Assembly: GCA_903940125.1 (NCBI GenBank)
Contig: CAJAJL010000043.1
Location: forward strand, 1-64,000
DNA: 64,000 nt
Origin: an uncultured Chlorobiaceae bacterium
GTDB lineage: Bacteria > Bacteroidota > Chlorobiia > Chlorobiales > Chlorobiaceae
Reading direction: 5' to 3'
Made by a program: the position numbers and the translations under genes. Shown piece by piece: positions 9,341 through 16,781 of the stretch. The notes under the pieces were generated by a model that was given only the letters and a program-made list of their open reading frames with translations, did not search any database and had not been told where the DNA came from. Numbering within the stretch: the stretch's first letter is position 1; every line of letters begins with the position of its first letter.

Positions 9341-10293
9341 AGAAAAAGATATTATTTGTTTGCGGTTCGATGAATCAGACGACCCAGATGCATCAGATTG
9401 CAGGGTACCTGACGGATTATGACCAGTATTTTTCATCATTTTTCAGCGATGGGATTCTTGGTTCAGCCAGTGAGGCAGGGCTGCTTGAATTTACGATTAT
9501 GGGCCGCAAACGCTCAGAACGTTCGCTCGAATATCTTCGTTCACATGATTTGAAGCTTGATGTCGGCGGTCTTCGGCATGAGTATGATCTTGTGGTGACA
9601 TGCACTGATCTTATAGTACCGAAACACATTCGACACTGGAAAATTGTGCTGGTTCAGGAGGGAATGACGGAACCTGAAACTCTTTTTTTTCATCTCGCAA
9701 AAAACTTTCAGTGGATTCCCCGATGGATTGCCGGCACATCAACGACAGGGTTATCAGATTCTTATGCCAAGTTCTGCGTTGCCAGTGAAGGCTACCGGGA
9801 ACTGTTCATTCGCAAGGGAGTAAATCCTTCCAAAATTGAGGTTACCAGTATCCCGAATTTTGACAACTGCGAGCAGTATCTGCGCAATGATTTTAAATAT
9901 CACGATTACGTTCTGGTCTGCACGTCTGACAACCGTGAAACGTTTATTTATGAAAATCGCGTTAAAAATATCAGGAAGTATCTTGACATGGCTGAAGGCA
10001 CTCAGCTTCTTTTCAAGCTGCATCCCAATGAAAATATTCAAAGGGCGATAAAGGAAATTGAGCAGTATGCACCTGACAGTCTTGTTTTCAGTGAAGGAAA
10101 GACCGAAGAGATGATAGCTAATTCACGGATGCTGATTGCACAGTTTTCATCCACTATTTTTGTGGGATCTGCTCTGAATAAAGTTGTCCATTGCGGTTTA
10201 CCTTCCGATGTGTTAAAATCGCTTACTCCTTTACAGAATAAATCCGCCGCAAAAAAGATTGCCGATGTCTGCCGGCAGGTCATAGACGGCTGA
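9337..10293 (+). CDS. Putative GT-B-fold glycosyl/glycerophosphate transferase
   Basis: The 318-residue soluble protein opens with KKKILFVCGSMNQTTQMHQIA, a Rossmann-like start typical of GT-B enzymes. The C-terminal half contains LLFKLHPNE followed by a later MIANSRMLIAQFSSTIFVGSAL; this KLHP...S.S pattern recalls the nucleotide-sugar-binding half of CDP-glycerol glycerophosphotransferase- and capsule polysaccharide synthase-like proteins. Donor and acceptor are unknown. The gene is translationally coupled to the flippase-like gene and precedes a CMP-sugar synthetase, so an activated CMP-sugar donor is plausible. That is inference. Confidence 0.6.
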   Translation: MKKKILFVCGSMNQTTQMHQIAGYLTDYDQYFSSFFSDGILGSASEAGLLEFTIMGRKRSERSLEYLRSHDLKLDVGGLRHEYDLVVTCTDLIVPKHIRHWKIVLVQEGMTEPETLFFHLAKNFQWIPRWIAGTSTTGLSDSYAKFCVASEGYRELFIRKGVNPSKIEVTSIPNFDNCEQYLRNDFKYHDYVLVCTSDNRETFIYENRVKNIRKYLDMAEGTQLLFKLHPNENIQRAIKEIEQYAPDSLVFSEGKTEEMIANSRMLIAQFSSTIFVGSALNKVVHCGLPSDVLKSLTPLQNKSAAKKIADVCRQVIDG

Positions 10294-10314
10294 AATAATA
10301 CCTGATTATTGTTT

Positions 10315-11016
10315 ATGCATACTGTAGCAGTCATACCTGCAAGAGGCGGGTCGAAGGGCCTGAAAAACAAAAACATTTACCCGGTGGCTGGAAAACCCCT
10401 GCTTGCATGGACTATTCTGCAGGCTTTGGCTTCAGCCAGCATTGAAAGGGTTTTTGTAACAACCGACGACCAGACGATAGCTGAGGTTGCATCAGAGTAC
10501 GGGGCAGAGGTGATTGTGCGTCCTCCTGAACTTTCAGGCGACAAGGCAACCTCGGAATCGGCAATTATCCATGCCGCAGGAGTTATTGAGCGCGACCACC
10601 ACATACCGATCGACATTATTGTTTTTCTGCAGGCAACTTCCCCTTTACGAAAACCACAGGATATTGATCGCGCGGTAGAGCTTTTTCTTCGGGAAGGTGC
10701 AGATTCGCTTATCTCTGTAACCAGAGCCGATGACCTTACGTTGTGGGAGTCAACAGGAGGAGAGTGGAAAAGCGTCAATTTTGATTACCGAAACCGCGGC
10801 ATGCGCCAGGATCGCCCGACGCAGTTCATAGAAAATGGTTCTATCTATATATTCAATCCTGAAACACTTACGGTTTTTGGCAACAGAATCGGTGAAAAGC
10901 TTTCAGCCTATGAAATGGAGTTTTGGCAGACCTGGGAGATTGATACTCTTGAGGAAATAGATTTAATTGAGTATTACATGAATAAAAAAAACCTTGCAGT
11001 TCAGGATGTGAACTAA
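10315..11016 (+). CDS. CMP-sugar synthetase (acylneuraminate cytidylyltransferase family)
   Basis: The protein couples CTP to an acidic sugar such as sialic acid, Kdo or a relative. It begins with [17 protein letters not shown], the nucleotide-binding loop of NeuA/KdsB-type enzymes, and continues with VFVTTDD, and FLQATSPLR as in NeuA. Length 233 residues from ATG 10315; a TTG two codons upstream is also possible. The next two genes are an iron-type alcohol dehydrogenase and a PLP aminotransferase. In Shewanella the pair KdnB/KdnA converts Kdo to 8-amino-Kdo, which is then activated by a dedicated cytidylyltransferase, so this gene could activate such an aminosugar. Sialic-acid-like sugars are the alternative. 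Confidence 0.85.
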   Translation: MHTVAVIPARGGSKGLKNKNIYPVAGKPLLAWTILQALASASIERVFVTTDDQTIAEVASEYGAEVIVRPPELSGDKATSESAIIHAAGVIERDHHIPIDIIVFLQATSPLRKPQDIDRAVELFLREGADSLISVTRADDLTLWESTGGEWKSVNFDYRNRGMRQDRPTQFIENGSIYIFNPETLTVFGNRIGEKLSAYEMEFWQTWEIDTLEEIDLIEYYMNKKNLAVQDVN

Positions 11017-11040
11017 TACAACCCTTAGATATCACTTGTT

Positions 11041-12171
11041 ATGAATTTTTTTTTATCCACCGATCTTGTTATCGGGGTTAATGAAGCACTGAACCTGAAG
11101 GAGCATTTAGCTCAGTTGGCAGTGCAGAAACCCGGTATCATCTATGATGCCAATGTGGCAGGAAGTCTTTATTTTCAGGATGTTCTGAAAAACCTTACCT
11201 CCGCGTATACCAACTCTGTGGTATACTGCAACGAATTCGGAGGTGAGCCAACCTATGCCCATCTTGAAAATGTTGCAGAATTTTTTCGGAGCAATCCGCC
11301 AGATGCCATTGTTGCCATAGGTGGCGGCAGTACTCTTGACCTCGGCAAAGGGGTTTCTCTGCTTATGACCAACAATGTTCCGGCACTATCACTCAAAGGT
11401 TTTCCTACAGGGGTGAATGATCCTCTACCGCTTGTGACTGTCCCCTCGCTTTTGGGCAGTGGAGCCGAAGTAAGCTTCAATGCTGTGTTTATTGACGAGG
11501 CGGAAGGCCGTAAACTTGGTATAAACAGTAAAAAAAACTTTCCCAAAAAAGCGATCATTGATCCACAACTCTCAATGACTGCTCCGGTTGAGAGTGTTGT
11601 AGCTTCAGCCATGGACAGTCTTGTCCATTGCGTTGACAGCTTCGGTTCGATTAAGCATACGGCGTTAAGCAGGATTTTTGCCATTGAGGGATTTCAGCGG
11701 ACTTTTTATGCCCTGCAGCAGAACCAGCTCGACCGTGCGGAATCGAGGCTCGACCTTGCCCTTGGCAGTGTTTGCGGTACGGTGGCTCTTATGAACTCCG
11801 GAGACGGGCCGACTAACGGTTTTGCCTACTATCTCGGCGTGAAGCATCGTGTACCGCATGGTCTTGCCGGTGCGATTTTTCTTAAGGAGGTGATGCGTTA
11901 CAACCATATCCATGGTTATGAAAAATATGCACTGCTTAACCCCATGCGTTCATCTCCCTCACCAAAAGAGGCCACCGCTGAACTGCTTGAAGAGATGGAT
12001 GAACTCTACAACCAGTTGAAGATACCTACGTTAGTCCCTTACGGTTACGGCAAGGGCAATGCCGCTGAATTCGCACACAACGCGTCGGAAGCCCTGAAAG
12101 GATCATTCTCAGGCAATCCCGTGGAGTTTACAGAAGAATCGGCAAGAGCCGTTGTTTTTCAATTAACTTAA
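11041..12171 (+). CDS. Iron-containing alcohol dehydrogenase, possibly KdnB-like
   Basis: The 376-residue protein has the NAD(P)-binding IVAIGGGSTLDLGKG, the substrate/metal region TVPSLLGSGAEVS, and the metal ligands expected of the iron-dependent family: an Asp and a His in AMDSLVHCVDSF and further His residues in KHRVPHGLAGA. The family oxidises alcohols or reduces aldehydes. Set between a CMP-sugar synthetase and a PLP aminotransferase, it most likely oxidises a sugar hydroxyl to a carbonyl for transamination, as KdnB does on C8 of Kdo. That substrate is an inference from gene order. The ribosome binding site is weak. Confidence 0.8.
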   Translation: MNFFLSTDLVIGVNEALNLKEHLAQLAVQKPGIIYDANVAGSLYFQDVLKNLTSAYTNSVVYCNEFGGEPTYAHLENVAEFFRSNPPDAIVAIGGGSTLDLGKGVSLLMTNNVPALSLKGFPTGVNDPLPLVTVPSLLGSGAEVSFNAVFIDEAEGRKLGINSKKNFPKKAIIDPQLSMTAPVESVVASAMDSLVHCVDSFGSIKHTALSRIFAIEGFQRTFYALQQNQLDRAESRLDLALGSVCGTVALMNSGDGPTNGFAYYLGVKHRVPHGLAGAIFLKEVMRYNHIHGYEKYALLNPMRSSPSPKEATAELLEEMDELYNQLKIPTLVPYGYGKGNAAEFAHNASEALKGSFSGNPVEFTEESARAVVFQLT

Positions 12172-12189
12172 AAAGAACAGGACAATATT

Positions 12190-13347
12190 ATGGCGGGTGC
12201 AGAACTTATCGGTCGTGAAGAGCTGGCCGAAATACAGGAACTTTTCAGCAGGGATAAGGTCAATCTCTATCGTTACGGCGGAGGTAATTATAAAGCGAGA
12301 GAGTTTGAGGAAAAATTTGCAGCATGGATAGGGGTGAAGTATGCCCATGCGGTGTCTTCGGGGACAGCTGCTATTCATTGTGCTCTTGCCGGTGCAGGAA
12401 TCGGGCCTGGTGATGAGGTCATAACAACGGCATGGACCTTTATTGCCCCTGTTGAGGCCATCAGCGCTCTCGGTGCAGTGCCAGTGCCGGTGGAACTTGA
12501 TGAAACCTACCATCTCGACCCCAGGGAAGTTGAAAAAGCTATTACTCCGGCAACTAAAGCAGTCGTTGCCATTCCGATGTGGGCTTCACCGAAAATGGAT
12601 GAGCTCTCCGAAATCTGCAAAAAGCACAACCTGATCCTCATCGAGGATGCCGCTCAGGCACTTGGAGCCTCCTACAAAGGCCAGAAGCTCGGTACCTTTG
12701 GCTCTGTAGCCTCATTTTCATTTGATGCAGGCAAGACTCTCCATACCGGCGAGGGCGGAATAATTGTCACCAACGACAAAGATATCTATGATCGGGCTGC
12801 AGAATTTTCCGATCACGGCCATATGCATCAGCCTGGTCTGCCGAGAGGTAAAGATCCACGGAGGGCAAAAGGTCTGAATTTGCGCATCAGCGAAGTGACT
12901 GCGGCAATCGGTCTTGCCCAGCTTGCCAAAATAGAGACCATTCTTTCAACAGCGAAAGAGAACAAGCGTAAAATCAAGGATGCAATCCGTCATGTTGATA
13001 ACATTATTCTGAGACCATTCAGTGATGAAGCCGGCTCGCAGGGGGATACCCTGATTTTCAGGGTCAGAAACCGTGAGGCTGCTCTCCAGTTCGAAGCTCA
13101 CCTGACCGAGCATGGTTTTGGAACCAAGATTCTGCCTGAGGCACTTGACTGGCATTATGCAGGAGTATGGGGTCACCTTCTTGGTGAATACGACCGGTAC
13201 AGTATTGCCGATCTTGAAACGCTCTGGCCGAAAACCGGCATCATGCTCCGCAGCAGTATCTGTCTCAATATTCCAGTGTTGATTGATGATGCGACAATTG
13301 ACAAACTTGTTAAAGCGATCATTTCCGGTGCGGCAATAATAGGATAG
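12190..13347 (+). CDS. DegT/DnrJ/EryC1/StrS aminotransferase, possibly KdnA-like
   Basis: This PLP enzyme family transaminates keto-sugars. Visible motifs: AVSSGTAAIHCAL and GDEVITTAWTF near the N-terminus, IEDAAQALGASYKG with the Asp that contacts the pyridine nitrogen, and SFDAGKTLHTGEGGIIVTN, where the Lys of DAGKT is the expected Schiff-base residue (the usual family form is S-x-x-x-x-K). Length 385 residues is normal. It is the last gene of the five-gene operon and is followed by a strong terminator at 13380-13406. Together with the preceding dehydrogenase it can replace a sugar hydroxyl by an amine; the exact sugar is not determined. Confidence 0.87.
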   Translation: MAGAELIGREELAEIQELFSRDKVNLYRYGGGNYKAREFEEKFAAWIGVKYAHAVSSGTAAIHCALAGAGIGPGDEVITTAWTFIAPVEAISALGAVPVPVELDETYHLDPREVEKAITPATKAVVAIPMWASPKMDELSEICKKHNLILIEDAAQALGASYKGQKLGTFGSVASFSFDAGKTLHTGEGGIIVTNDKDIYDRAAEFSDHGHMHQPGLPRGKDPRRAKGLNLRISEVTAAIGLAQLAKIETILSTAKENKRKIKDAIRHVDNIILRPFSDEAGSQGDTLIFRVRNREAALQFEAHLTEHGFGTKILPEALDWHYAGVWGHLLGEYDRYSIADLETLWPKTGIMLRSSICLNIPVLIDDATIDKLVKAIISGAAIIG

Positions 13348-13379
13348 ACGGGTCTTTTCTGGAAGATTTTCATGTAACG

Positions 13380-13406
13380 AAAAAGCCTGCGTAATGCAGG
13401 CTTTTT
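13380..13406. terminator. Bidirectional intrinsic terminator
   Basis: AAAAAGCCTGC (13380-13390) is perfectly complementary to GCAGGCTTTTT (13396-13406) across a five-base loop. The T run on either strand allows termination both of the aminosugar operon (plus strand) and of the tRNA-Cys transcript (minus strand). Confidence 0.9.
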
Positions 13407-13411
13407 GTTGC

Positions 13412-13485
13412 TGGAGGCGAAGAGCGGATTCGAACCGCTGTAGAAGGTTTTGCAGACCTCTGCCTAACCACTCGGCCACTTCGCC
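13412..13485 (-). tRNA. tRNA-Cys (anticodon GCA)
   Basis: On the minus strand a complete cloverleaf can be folded. The acceptor stem GGCGAAG pairs with CTTCGCC, the D-arm has the usual GTGGTTAGGC loop, the anticodon loop reads CTGCAAA, and the T-arm contains GGTTCGAATCC. The discriminator base is U and the CCA end is encoded at 13412-13414. A GCA anticodon with a U discriminator identifies a cysteine tRNA. It is convergent with the aminotransferase gene. Confidence 0.95.
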
Positions 13486-13660
13486 GTAACAGGATTGTTA
13501 AGGTAAGAAAAAGATGGTATCAAACAAAAGCTTTGCAAGGTTAAACGGTTTTTTTTCGGGATTTGCCGGAATACCTTTCAAACAGGTTCGCGCTTGTCGA
13601 TTGTGTGATATATTAAAACTCAATGTATGGATGAAGAACACTTAAGTATTGCAGAAGAGA

Positions 13661-14155
13661 ATGGTTCCGGATTATAAAATGACGCGAGTTCTCAAGATTG
13701 TAGCACTCTTTGAAACACTCAAAGGGTTTCTGGGGCTTTTTACCGGAATAGCTGTTTTTTTTATGACTCATCAGAATATTCAGGTCTATGCAGGTCATTT
13801 GGTACAGAATCTGCATCTCAATCCTGCACATTCATTCTCAAAAGTTATTATCGAAGCTGCAGGGAATCTGACCGATAACCGTATACGTTTTATTGTTCTT
13901 ATTGCCTTGCTTTATTCGCTCATGCGTTTTGTTGAAGCTTACGGATTATGGTTTGCAAGGCGATGGGCTGAATGGTTCGCTCTGATCAGCGGATGCGTCT
14001 ACCTTCCAATTGAGCTCTATGAGCTGGCAAAAGGCTTTACATGGCTAAAGATAGGGCTTGTCATGATCAACCTCATTGTGGTGCTTTACATGGCTTTTGT
14101 TCTTAAACATAACGAGCGGGCAAAATTGCTGAAAAAACATCTCGAAAAGTTGTGA
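13661..14155 (+). CDS. DUF2127 family membrane protein
   Basis: The 164-residue protein has four hydrophobic segments, matching small DUF2127 inner-membrane proteins. Typical features are the N-terminal LKIVALFETLKGFLGLF and the central YSLMRFVEAYGLWFARRWAEWFA, where a charged Arg/Glu pair sits at the membrane edge. No function is known for the family. The start could be ATG 13661, TTG 13649 or ATG 13679; none has a strong ribosome binding site. The RmuC gene follows 10 bases later. Confidence 0.8.
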   Translation: MVPDYKMTRVLKIVALFETLKGFLGLFTGIAVFFMTHQNIQVYAGHLVQNLHLNPAHSFSKVIIEAAGNLTDNRIRFIVLIALLYSLMRFVEAYGLWFARRWAEWFALISGCVYLPIELYELAKGFTWLKIGLVMINLIVVLYMAFVLKHNERAKLLKKHLEKL

Positions 14156-14165
14156 TTCTTTTTTT

Positions 14166-15377
14166 ATGACCGACATCCTCTTTTTTTCAATCCTGCTTCT
14201 GCTTGTTGCTCTGCTTGTTGTTGCGGTCATGCGCCTTAATTCGAAATCCCGGGAGCTTGAAAATCTCAGAATCAGACAGGCTCGCCTTGAAGCGGATCTT
14301 GCGAACGAGCAGCGGAGTGCCGCGGAAAAAACAGCCATGATGCAGGAATCTGAATCCCGTTTAAAAAAAGAGTTTGAAAACCTTTCCAACAGGATTTTTG
14401 AGGAGAAGGGGAGGGTGATCGGGCTGGAGAACCGTGAACGTATGGATGCCATTCTGCAGCCCCTTCGCGAGCAGATTGATACCTTCCGTAAAAGGGTTGA
14501 TGAGGTACACTCTATCGATACTGAGCTTTCAGGACGTCTTGTCGAGCAGGTGCGCCAACTGCAAGAGTTGAGCGGGAAGGTGAGTGACGATGCCAATCTG
14601 CTTGCACAAGCGATCAAGGGTGACTCCAAAAAACAGGGGGATTGGGGCGAAATGATTATCGAGCGGATTTTTGAAGCTTCCGGACTGGTCAAAGGTCGTG
14701 AATACTTGGCCCAGGAGAGCTTTCTGCATGAGGATGGATTGCTGAAACGTCCCGATTTTGTGGTATTGCTCCCTGCCGGCAAGGCTGTTATTGTTGACTC
14801 AAAGGTTTCCCTGACCGCCTATGAACGCTTTTGTCGCTGTGAAGAGGACGCTCAACGTCAACAGGCCATGAAAGAGCATGTAGGTTCTGTCCGTCGCCAT
14901 ATAGCCGAACTGCAGACAAAAGAGTACAGCGGTATCGGAGGCAACAGAACCCTTGACTTCGTCATCATGTGCATTCCTCTCGAACCGGCCTGGCATGCTG
15001 TCATGCAGGCTGATCCCGAACTGCTCTACGATCTTGCGGGGAAAAATGTTGTCGTGTGCGGCCCGACCACGCTTATGATAACTCTCAAGCTTATTTCGCA
15101 AATCTGGCGACGGGAGAATGAGAACCGTCATGCAGAGCTTATCGCCGAAAAGGCCGGGAAGATCTACGATCAGGTTTTTCTTGTCATTGAGGCTATGACG
15201 GATACACGAAAAAAGCTTTCGGGTGTATCGGACTCGTTTGATCTGGCGCTGAAACGCATCAAAGAGGGACGTGGTAATCTTGTGGGCAGGGTTGAGGAGA
15301 TACGCCGGCTAGGAGCCAAGGTTAACCGGCAGTTACCAAATGACCTTACTCAGGAAGCAGAAACCGATGCTGACTGA
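14166..15377 (+). CDS. rmuC: DNA recombination protein RmuC
   Basis: RmuC limits DNA inversions and rearrangements and is predicted to be a nuclease. The 403-residue protein has one N-terminal membrane helix (residues about 3-22), a long coiled coil rich in Glu/Arg (about 25-130), and the conserved RmuC core: KQGDWGEMIIERIFEASGL, LKRPDFVVLLPAGKAVIVDSKVSL (PD-(D/E)XK-like residues) and FVIMCIPLEPAW. Start ATG 14166 lies 10 bases after the DUF2127 gene. The order and length are typical. Confidence 0.92.
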   Translation: MTDILFFSILLLLVALLVVAVMRLNSKSRELENLRIRQARLEADLANEQRSAAEKTAMMQESESRLKKEFENLSNRIFEEKGRVIGLENRERMDAILQPLREQIDTFRKRVDEVHSIDTELSGRLVEQVRQLQELSGKVSDDANLLAQAIKGDSKKQGDWGEMIIERIFEASGLVKGREYLAQESFLHEDGLLKRPDFVVLLPAGKAVIVDSKVSLTAYERFCRCEEDAQRQQAMKEHVGSVRRHIAELQTKEYSGIGGNRTLDFVIMCIPLEPAWHAVMQADPELLYDLAGKNVVVCGPTTLMITLKLISQIWRRENENRHAELIAEKAGKIYDQVFLVIEAMTDTRKKLSGVSDSFDLALKRIKEGRGNLVGRVEEIRRLGAKVNRQLPNDLTQEAETDAD

Positions 15378-15495
15378 AATAGCCTTGCTGTCGAACTGAT
15401 TTTTTTTCCCTTCTGTCTCTTGATTCGATTTGTTGTGATGGATACTGTGCCTTACATTCTTACTTATAAGAAATTCTTACAATAAAGGAGCCAAC

Positions 15496-15720
15496 ATGCA
15501 CATCGCAAGAATCACTGCCAAAGGCCAAACAACCATCCCTGTCTCAATACGCAAAGCTGCCCATATGAACACTGGCGACACTCTAGCGTTTGAACTCAAA
15601 GGAGATCATGTAATTATCAGAAAAATCAAATCACCAGCAGATGAATATCTGAAAGGAATAGAGGAAACTCTTAGTGAATGGTCTTCACCCGAAGATGAGG
15701 AGGCATGGAATGCACTTTGA
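15496..15720 (+). CDS. AbrB/MazE-type antitoxin
   Basis: The 74-residue protein is a SpoVT-AbrB swapped-hairpin DNA-binding domain: ARITAKGQTTIPVSIRKA is the signature, followed by GDTLAFELKGDHVIIRK. The acidic C-terminal tail (SEWSSPEDEEAWNAL) would wrap the toxin. Good ribosome binding site AAAGGAG at 15485. The gene overlaps the toxin gene by 11 bases. Such proteins neutralise the partner toxin and repress their own promoter. The type II toxin-antitoxin assignment is well supported by the pair. Confidence 0.9.
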   Translation: MHIARITAKGQTTIPVSIRKAAHMNTGDTLAFELKGDHVIIRKIKSPADEYLKGIEETLSEWSSPEDEEAWNAL

Positions 15721-16048
15721 GCCGTTTGATGTTGTTATCGTTCCTTTTCCCTTTACCGAAAAACTGGCGGTAAAACGTCGCCCAGCATTGGTCGTTTCGG
15801 GTAACTCATTCAACAATCAGCATGATCATCTCATTCTGGCCATGATTACGACAGCAAAAAACAGTATATGGACTAGTGATATTCAATTGCATGACTGGAA
15901 GAGTGCAAATTTGATAGTCCCTTGCAAGGTTCGTTTCAAGCTTTTTACGCTTGACAAACAACTCATTACTGATCGCCATGGGATTCTGTCACAATCAGAT
16001 AAAGACGCTGTCAAGCTTGCCATGAAGCACTATCTGGCAATCGAGTAA
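15710..16048 (+). CDS. MazF/PemK-type endoribonuclease toxin
   Basis: The 112-residue protein begins MHFEPFDVVIVPFPFTE and continues KRRPALVVSGN, the MazF/PemK fold signature; these toxins cut mRNA at short sequences. Start ATG 15710 is chosen because GAGGAGG lies 6 bases upstream; a longer frame from 15674 is open but has no such site. It overlaps the AbrB-type antitoxin gene, giving translational coupling. It converges with the solitary higA-like gene 40 bases further on. Confidence 0.88.
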   Translation: MHFEPFDVVIVPFPFTEKLAVKRRPALVVSGNSFNNQHDHLILAMITTAKNSIWTSDIQLHDWKSANLIVPCKVRFKLFTLDKQLITDRHGILSQSDKDAVKLAMKHYLAIE

Positions 16049-16088
16049 AAGAGATATAGCCCCTTATTTATTGACATGAGTGAAAACC

Positions 16089-16397
16089 TTACAACCTTGA
16101 TTCGTCATAGGCCTTGATATCCCGTTCGATATTTAAGCCTTCGCTATTGAGGGCTACCTGAAGGTCATAATCCATCTGAAGTCCAAACCAGAAATGGGCG
16201 GGTGTGCCGAAATATCGTCCCAGCCGAAGGGCGGTTTCGGCCGTAATACTCCGTTTTCCTGCTATAATATCGTTGATGCGCCAAACCGGAATGTGGATAT
16301 CCTCTGCAATTCTCTTTTCGGTAAGGTTCATAGGTGTGATGTACTCCTCGAGGAGTACAGTTCCCGGATGAAGCGGTGCTATTTTCTTCACAATCAT
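16089..16397 (-). CDS. HigA-family antitoxin (HTH Xre), apparently without HigB
   Basis: The 102-residue protein matches the HigA/VapI addiction-module antidote family: HPGTVLLEEYITPMNLTEKRIAEDI, then the recognition helix region IPVWRINDIIAGKRSI and FGTPAHFWFGLQMDYDL. In the canonical locus the HigB toxin gene lies just upstream. Here the 385 bases upstream on this strand hold no open frame of toxin size (about 90 residues), so the antitoxin seems solitary. A perfect inverted repeat (16413-16459) lies directly upstream of the start and is a likely self-regulatory operator. Solitary antitoxins may be remnants or may have taken on independent regulation. Confidence 0.85.
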   Translation of the reverse strand: MIVKKIAPLHPGTVLLEEYITPMNLTEKRIAEDIHIPVWRINDIIAGKRSITAETALRLGRYFGTPAHFWFGLQMDYDLQVALNSEGLNIERDIKAYDESRL

Positions 16398-16412
16398 GAA
16401 TCAATTTCCTCA

Positions 16413-16459
16413 TAGTAACCTGAATTTGCAATCATAGAGCGGTGTACATCAGGTTACTA
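16413..16459 (-). promoter_or_regulatory. Inverted repeat upstream of higA (operator candidate)
   Basis: TAGTAACCTGA (16413-16423) is the exact reverse complement of TCAGGTTACTA (16449-16459); the arms are 25 bases apart, 36 bases centre to centre. The repeat begins 15 bases before the higA start. HigA proteins bind palindromes in their own promoters, so this is a plausible operator. Confidence 0.6.
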
Positions 16460-16582
16460 TTTTATTATTGATTTCATCTTCTTTTTTCTTCCAGTTCAAC
16501 TAAAATCAAGACATTATCTCTTCTTATTTTTTCCCCTTATCAAAAAAGCATCTTTATCACTTGCTCAAAGGAGGAGCTATAT

Positions 16583-16759
16583 TTGATTATTCCAATTTTA
16601 CTTTTAGAAGAGAAGTATCCTTGCGGGGGGAAGCGTTGTCGGAATTACCGGATTAATGGTGGAATTCAGGAACTATTTAATAAATTAGCTATTGGCAACT
16701 TTGTTTCTTGCTCCCTCGTTTGGAAAGCAGCTTCAGTGGTACGGTATTTCATTTTTTGA
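16583..16759 (+). CDS. Possible 58-residue small protein or leader peptide
   Basis: A TTG start at 16583 is preceded by AAAGGAGGAG (16567-16576), one of the strongest Shine-Dalgarno sequences in the window. The frame runs 58 codons to a TGA, ending 22 bases before the hybrid kinase start. The product has three Cys and no recognised motif. It could be a leader peptide coupled to the kinase gene, or the site could be chance. Composition gives no decisive support for coding. Confidence 0.25.
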   Translation: MIIPILLLEEKYPCGGKRCRNYRINGGIQELFNKLAIGNFVSCSLVWKAASVVRYFIF

Positions 16760-16781
16760 AGTAATGTGAGGTAATGCACTC

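Noticed and set aside
13412-13485. tRNA-Cys as an integration site of a genomic island
   Set aside because: No integrase gene and no duplicated tRNA 3' end were seen nearby; the surrounding genes look like stable chromosome.
14045-14782. Long minus-strand open frame (245 codons), Ser/Arg-rich
   Set aside because: Antisense to rmuC and DUF2127; low-complexity Ser/Arg composition is typical of a shadow frame.
16165-16431. 88-codon minus-strand frame overlapping higA as a possible HigB toxin
   Set aside because: It is a shifted frame of the higA region with no HigB-like sequence.
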